This document shows positions 60,620-64,000 of a stretch of DNA of 64,000 bases, in pieces. Each line of letters opens with the position of its first letter. The stretch's first letter is position 1. The DNA comes from Edaphochlamys debaryana (lineage: Eukaryota > Chlorophyta > Chlorophyceae > Chlamydomonadales), in NCBI GenBank assembly GCA_016858145.1, contig JAEHOE010000019.1, forward strand, positions 248,001 to 312,000, in the 5' to 3' direction. Made by a program: the position numbers and the translations under genes. Under the pieces are notes generated by a model. That model was not told where the DNA came from, ran no database searches, and saw only the letters and a list, made by a program, of their open reading frames with translations.

Positions 60620-63600
60620 ATGGGAGCTTCATGTGCCAAGCTGACCGACATTGCCACGGTATGCGCCAGCTGCTCGGGGGGAGTCTTAAGTCTGGAGCAG
60701 GTTTCGGCGATAAACAGCCAGCATTGCGTGCAGCTCTTCTTCCTGGCGGCATTGTCGACTATAGCACTGGCTGATTTGATCCGCAGGACGCGGAGGTGCG
60801 GGCAGCGGTGCAGAGCATCGTGGAATGGGAGGAAGCCCAGAAGTCGGCGGCAAAGGCCACTCAGGTGCGAGAACCTGCTAGTACTGATCCGATACGAGCT
60901 TCACAAGCCTTCCCACCACCTCCCACCCTCCCTCCCTGCCGAACTTGCTGGCTAGCCGTGTCCTCGCATGCACGCCGCATGTGAGAGCCGCATGTGAGTA
61001 ATAGCTATTAGAACGCCGAGCCTGTCCCTTTGTTATGCGGCGTACTCTGATGGTCACGATAGCAGCAGTCTCCAGCCAGGGTTCCAAGCGGCCCAACAGC
61101 TGCTCACGTGCTTCCAACCGCCGCTGAACATCCCTGGCACCAGGCGGGTTCCACTCCCGGCCCACTCCTGGTCCCCACACTCCATGGCCCCTAAGCATCC
61201 CAGGAAAGACGGTCAAGGATACGGACCATACGGACCTCCACAATGCAGCTCCTGGCCATTTTGTCCGTCCTCGACCCCCCCCCCTGCCGCCCTGGTGCCA
61301 GCCTATCGTTCTCCCACCTGCTCTGCTCCAATTGTTCGTCGAGACGTCGACCAGAGTACTTTCGAACGACCTGCGTCCCAACCCCACCCTTGCTTACGCT
61401 CGACCCGTCCTCCAGGCACTCAAAACGGTGCGCAAAGACAGCTTCGTCAAGGCCACGCACGACCTCAACCACAAGGGCGGCATCGTGGAGCGCCTGGGCG
61501 GACCAGATGCCGTACATGACGTAATCCAGGTGCGGGCAGGTGTTGCCCGAGACAGGGGTGCCTTGGAGAGGCAGCTAGCAAAGCGGATGCCAGCAAGGGT
61601 TGTGCGGAGAGGCGACTCCAGACCGGGGGTGGAGCAACAGTTAGGGGAACTTGGGGAAATAGGGCCACCACTTGGTGTAAATAGGGCCTTGGAGGGCAGT
61701 GGCTCCGTCCCCCTGGCTTTGAGCCTAAAGCCCTCACCACGCTCTCCTGCCCTGGCTTCAAACCCAACCGCAGTGCTTCTACCGCAAGCTCTTTGCCAAC
61801 GCTGAGGTGGTGAGGCGGGGCCGCGGGCCTTCAGAGGGGGGCCCATCATGGCAGCTAGGGCAGTTCCCGAGCAGTAAACGTTGCCCACGCCCCTTGGCCG
61901 CAATGTGCGCCCCACCCTTCCCGCCCGACCGCCCCCCTCGCCTTCGGCTCCATCATTCGCCCCTCGCCCCCCTGCTCCGCAGCGGCACTACTTTGAGAAG
62001 CTGCCCACGGACCGCATGCGCTCCAAGCAGGTGCGTGCGGGCTTGGGGGTCCGCAGGTCTGTGTCAACCATCAACTGCTCAAGGGAATGCGGTAGCGCGG
62101 GCCGATGACGGCTTCAGGACAGGCGCAAAGTCGCTACGCAGGGGCAGGCGGAACCGTCAGACAGCACTCAGCGGTGGCGTAGATTTGTGGCCGTGCTTGG
62201 CCTAGCCGCCAGGCCAGGCGAGGACAGAGGAGCGCATGCGAGCTGCCCCCGCTTGATCGCGCTGTTCCGCCCGTGCTGTGCCGCAGATGAAGTTCATGCG
62301 GTACATCTTCGGCGGGCCTGGCACCTACACGGGCAACCTCCGGTGCATCCACGCACAGGTGGGCGCTCTCCCCCGCCCCCTGGGGCCTGGACGTGCCCGC
62401 AAGGGAGAACCGTGCGTACCCACCCGGGCAACTTTGGGCCTGCATGGGGACATGCCTTGGCGCGCGGAGCACATGCTGATCAGGGCGCACCGGCGATTCA
62501 CGATCGTCCCCTCGCCGCTTCGCCATGCATCGGCGCTCCCCTCCTTTGCTCTTCCCTTTGTTATCATTCTCGTAACCCTTCCTCTCCCGACCCGCTTGGC
62601 TCCCCAGATGGTGGTGGAGCAGGGCCTGGACCGGGCCCGCTTCCAGCTGGTGCAGGGGCTGCTGCTGCAGACCTTTGCGGAGCTGGGCGTGGCGCAGGTG
62701 GACGGGGTGGGGGGGCGGGGGTGGGGGGGTGGGGTGGAGAACGGGAGATGCGGGCTGAGGGCTTGTACCGTACGCGCACCCCAATCGCAGCCGGGTGCCA
62801 GCTGGGGGCCTCACCCACGGCCACATTCCGCTGAGTCCCTGGCCTCAAGCCACTCCTCGCAATCCACCTGGCCCCCAGCGCCTCCTCCCTTCAAACCCCC
62901 TTCCCTCCTGCTGCCCCCCCTCCTCAAACCCCACACACACACACCAGGACGTGGTTGACGAGGTGGTGTCCAACGTGGAGGCCGCCCGCGAGGCCATCTT
63001 CACGCCCAACGTGGACGAGCTGGTGTCGGCGGAGGAGATGACGGCGGCGGCGCAGGACCTGGGCCACCCGCTGGTGGAGCGCCTGGGGGGCGCGGAGGCG
63101 GTGCAGGTGGGGGCGGTGGGGTGGGGCGGGAGCGGGTGGGGCGTGTGGGGCTGGGGCTGGGAGCGGGCCGCTCCCGTCGTAGCGAGAAGCGCAGCTGCTC
63201 AGCCGGTGCAGGTGGTGTTGGGCGCGTTAAGGTGGGGCGGGGAGAGGCGGGAAGGGTCCCGGCGCGGGGCCGCGGGCCAGGCCCCCACGCGCTGTCCGAG
63301 ACACGGATTACCATGGAAATGCTCCACACAGCTCAACCCTGATGCTGCGCTTGCCCCGCCCCCCAACCTCCTTCGCTCCTCCCGCCCCTCTCCTTCCCCC
63401 TCGCCCCCCTTGCCCCCCCCCCAGAACATCGTGCAGGCCTTCTACCGCAAGCTCTTCCGCTGCGAGGAGCTCAAGTACTTCTTCGTGCACATGAGCCCCG
63501 AGCGGCTGAGGAACATGCAGGCGGGTGCAGGCAGGGCGGTGGGGTGACGACAGGGGTCGGCGAGTGTGTAAGCTTGCTGGCGAGAGGTGAACATGACCAG

Positions 63601-64000
63601 CACCCTGAGCCCCTATGGCCCTACGACGCTGCCTCAGCCACCATCATTCCTTGCCTCACATGGCTGATACCATATCCCGCTAATGTTGGTCGCTGCTGTC
63701 CCCTCACATACAGTTCAAGTTCATGCGCTACCTGTTTGCGGGGGCGGCCTCGTACGCCACCACGGGCGGCAACATGCGGTGAGCGGGGAGGGTCATGGGC
63801 CGCGGACGGGAGCGTTTGAGTGCCCGGCTTGGGGCTTGACCATTACTGAGGCGACCACGCCCTGCCCGCAGCTGCGTGCACGCGCGCATGGTCAAGGAGG
63901 ACGGGCTGGACCTGACCAAGGTGGGAGGGGCTGCGTGGGCCTGGATGGGCCGTGCGGAGGGGGCATGTCGGAGTTGGATCAGGCAGAAGCATGGGCCAGG
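60620..64000 (+). CDS. Multi-domain truncated haemoglobin, 3' end beyond the window
   Basis: Exons fitting in phase: 60620-60658, 60787-60864, 61416-61529, 61774-61809, 61983-62030, 62287-62358, 62608-62697, 62948-63106, 63425-63520, 63714-63778, 63872-63920; the gene continues past 64000. The start MGASCAKL is an N-myristoylation-like signal coded by a 13-codon exon. Domain 1 (from about residue 55): GGIVERLGGPDAVHDVIQ, CFYRKLFANAEVRHYFEKLP, KFMRYIFGG and LRCIHAQMV, i.e. the truncated-globin pattern with a B10-type Tyr (FYRKLF) and proximal His (CIHAQ). Domain 2 repeats it: LVERLGGAEAVQNIVQAFYR, KYFFVHMSPE, KFMRYLFAG, MRCVHARMV. Haem proteins of this class bind O2 and NO. The start exon is tiny and therefore the least certain part. 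The GC donor after 63520 (CAG/GCGGGT) keeps the two domains aligned. Confidence 0.88.

Overview
This window is nuclear DNA from a green alga of the Chlamydomonas/volvocine type. It is strongly GC-rich. Genes are broken by many short GT-AG introns, proteins carry long Ala/Gly/Pro/Ser/Gln low-complexity stretches, and several 3' regions carry TGTAA, the chlorophyte poly(A) signal. Nothing bacterial, viral or organellar is visible: no operons, rRNA, tRNA or CRISPR. Exon models were built by hand from splice consensus, reading phase and family motifs; where each model is uncertain is stated in its entry.

Layout. 1-1887 (+): 3' end of an ankyrin/RING (XB3-type) E3 ligase gene. 2688-7629 (+): secreted/membrane RING-H2 protein with a Pro-rich ectodomain. 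8402-10467 and 11494-13380 (+): tandem pair of F-box-like/leucine-rich proteins. 14417-18401 (-): coiled-coil protein with a C-terminal Cys/His finger. 19090-22337 (+): plastid terminal oxidase. 24148-28197 (+): complete XB3-type ankyrin/RING protein, paralogue of the first gene. 29160-31674 (-): small organelle-targeted RGG-rich protein. 31675-35153: the largest gene-poor stretch. 35154-44351 (-): very large protein kinase. 46068-50028 (-): MAD3/BUBR1 spindle-checkpoint protein. 50420-55145 (+): SLX1 structure-specific endonuclease, divergent from MAD3. 56079-59705 (+): ESCRT-I subunit VPS23/TSG101. 60620 to the right edge (+): multi-domain truncated haemoglobin, cut by the window end.

The genes do not form one pathway. 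Themes recur, however: ubiquitin ligation or ubiquitin reading (two XB3-type proteins, the RING-H2 protein, two F-box-like proteins, the VPS23 UEV domain) and genome maintenance/mitosis (the MAD3-SLX1 divergent pair). The most notable signals are a dense array of CDC20-binding-like motifs in MAD3, SUMO-interaction-like motifs on an SLX1 extension, probable GC-AG introns in the two rightmost genes, and a conserved terminal exon that is out of phase in one of the tandem F-box-like genes. I found no convincing wholly new multi-gene system; the novelty lies in individual protein architectures.
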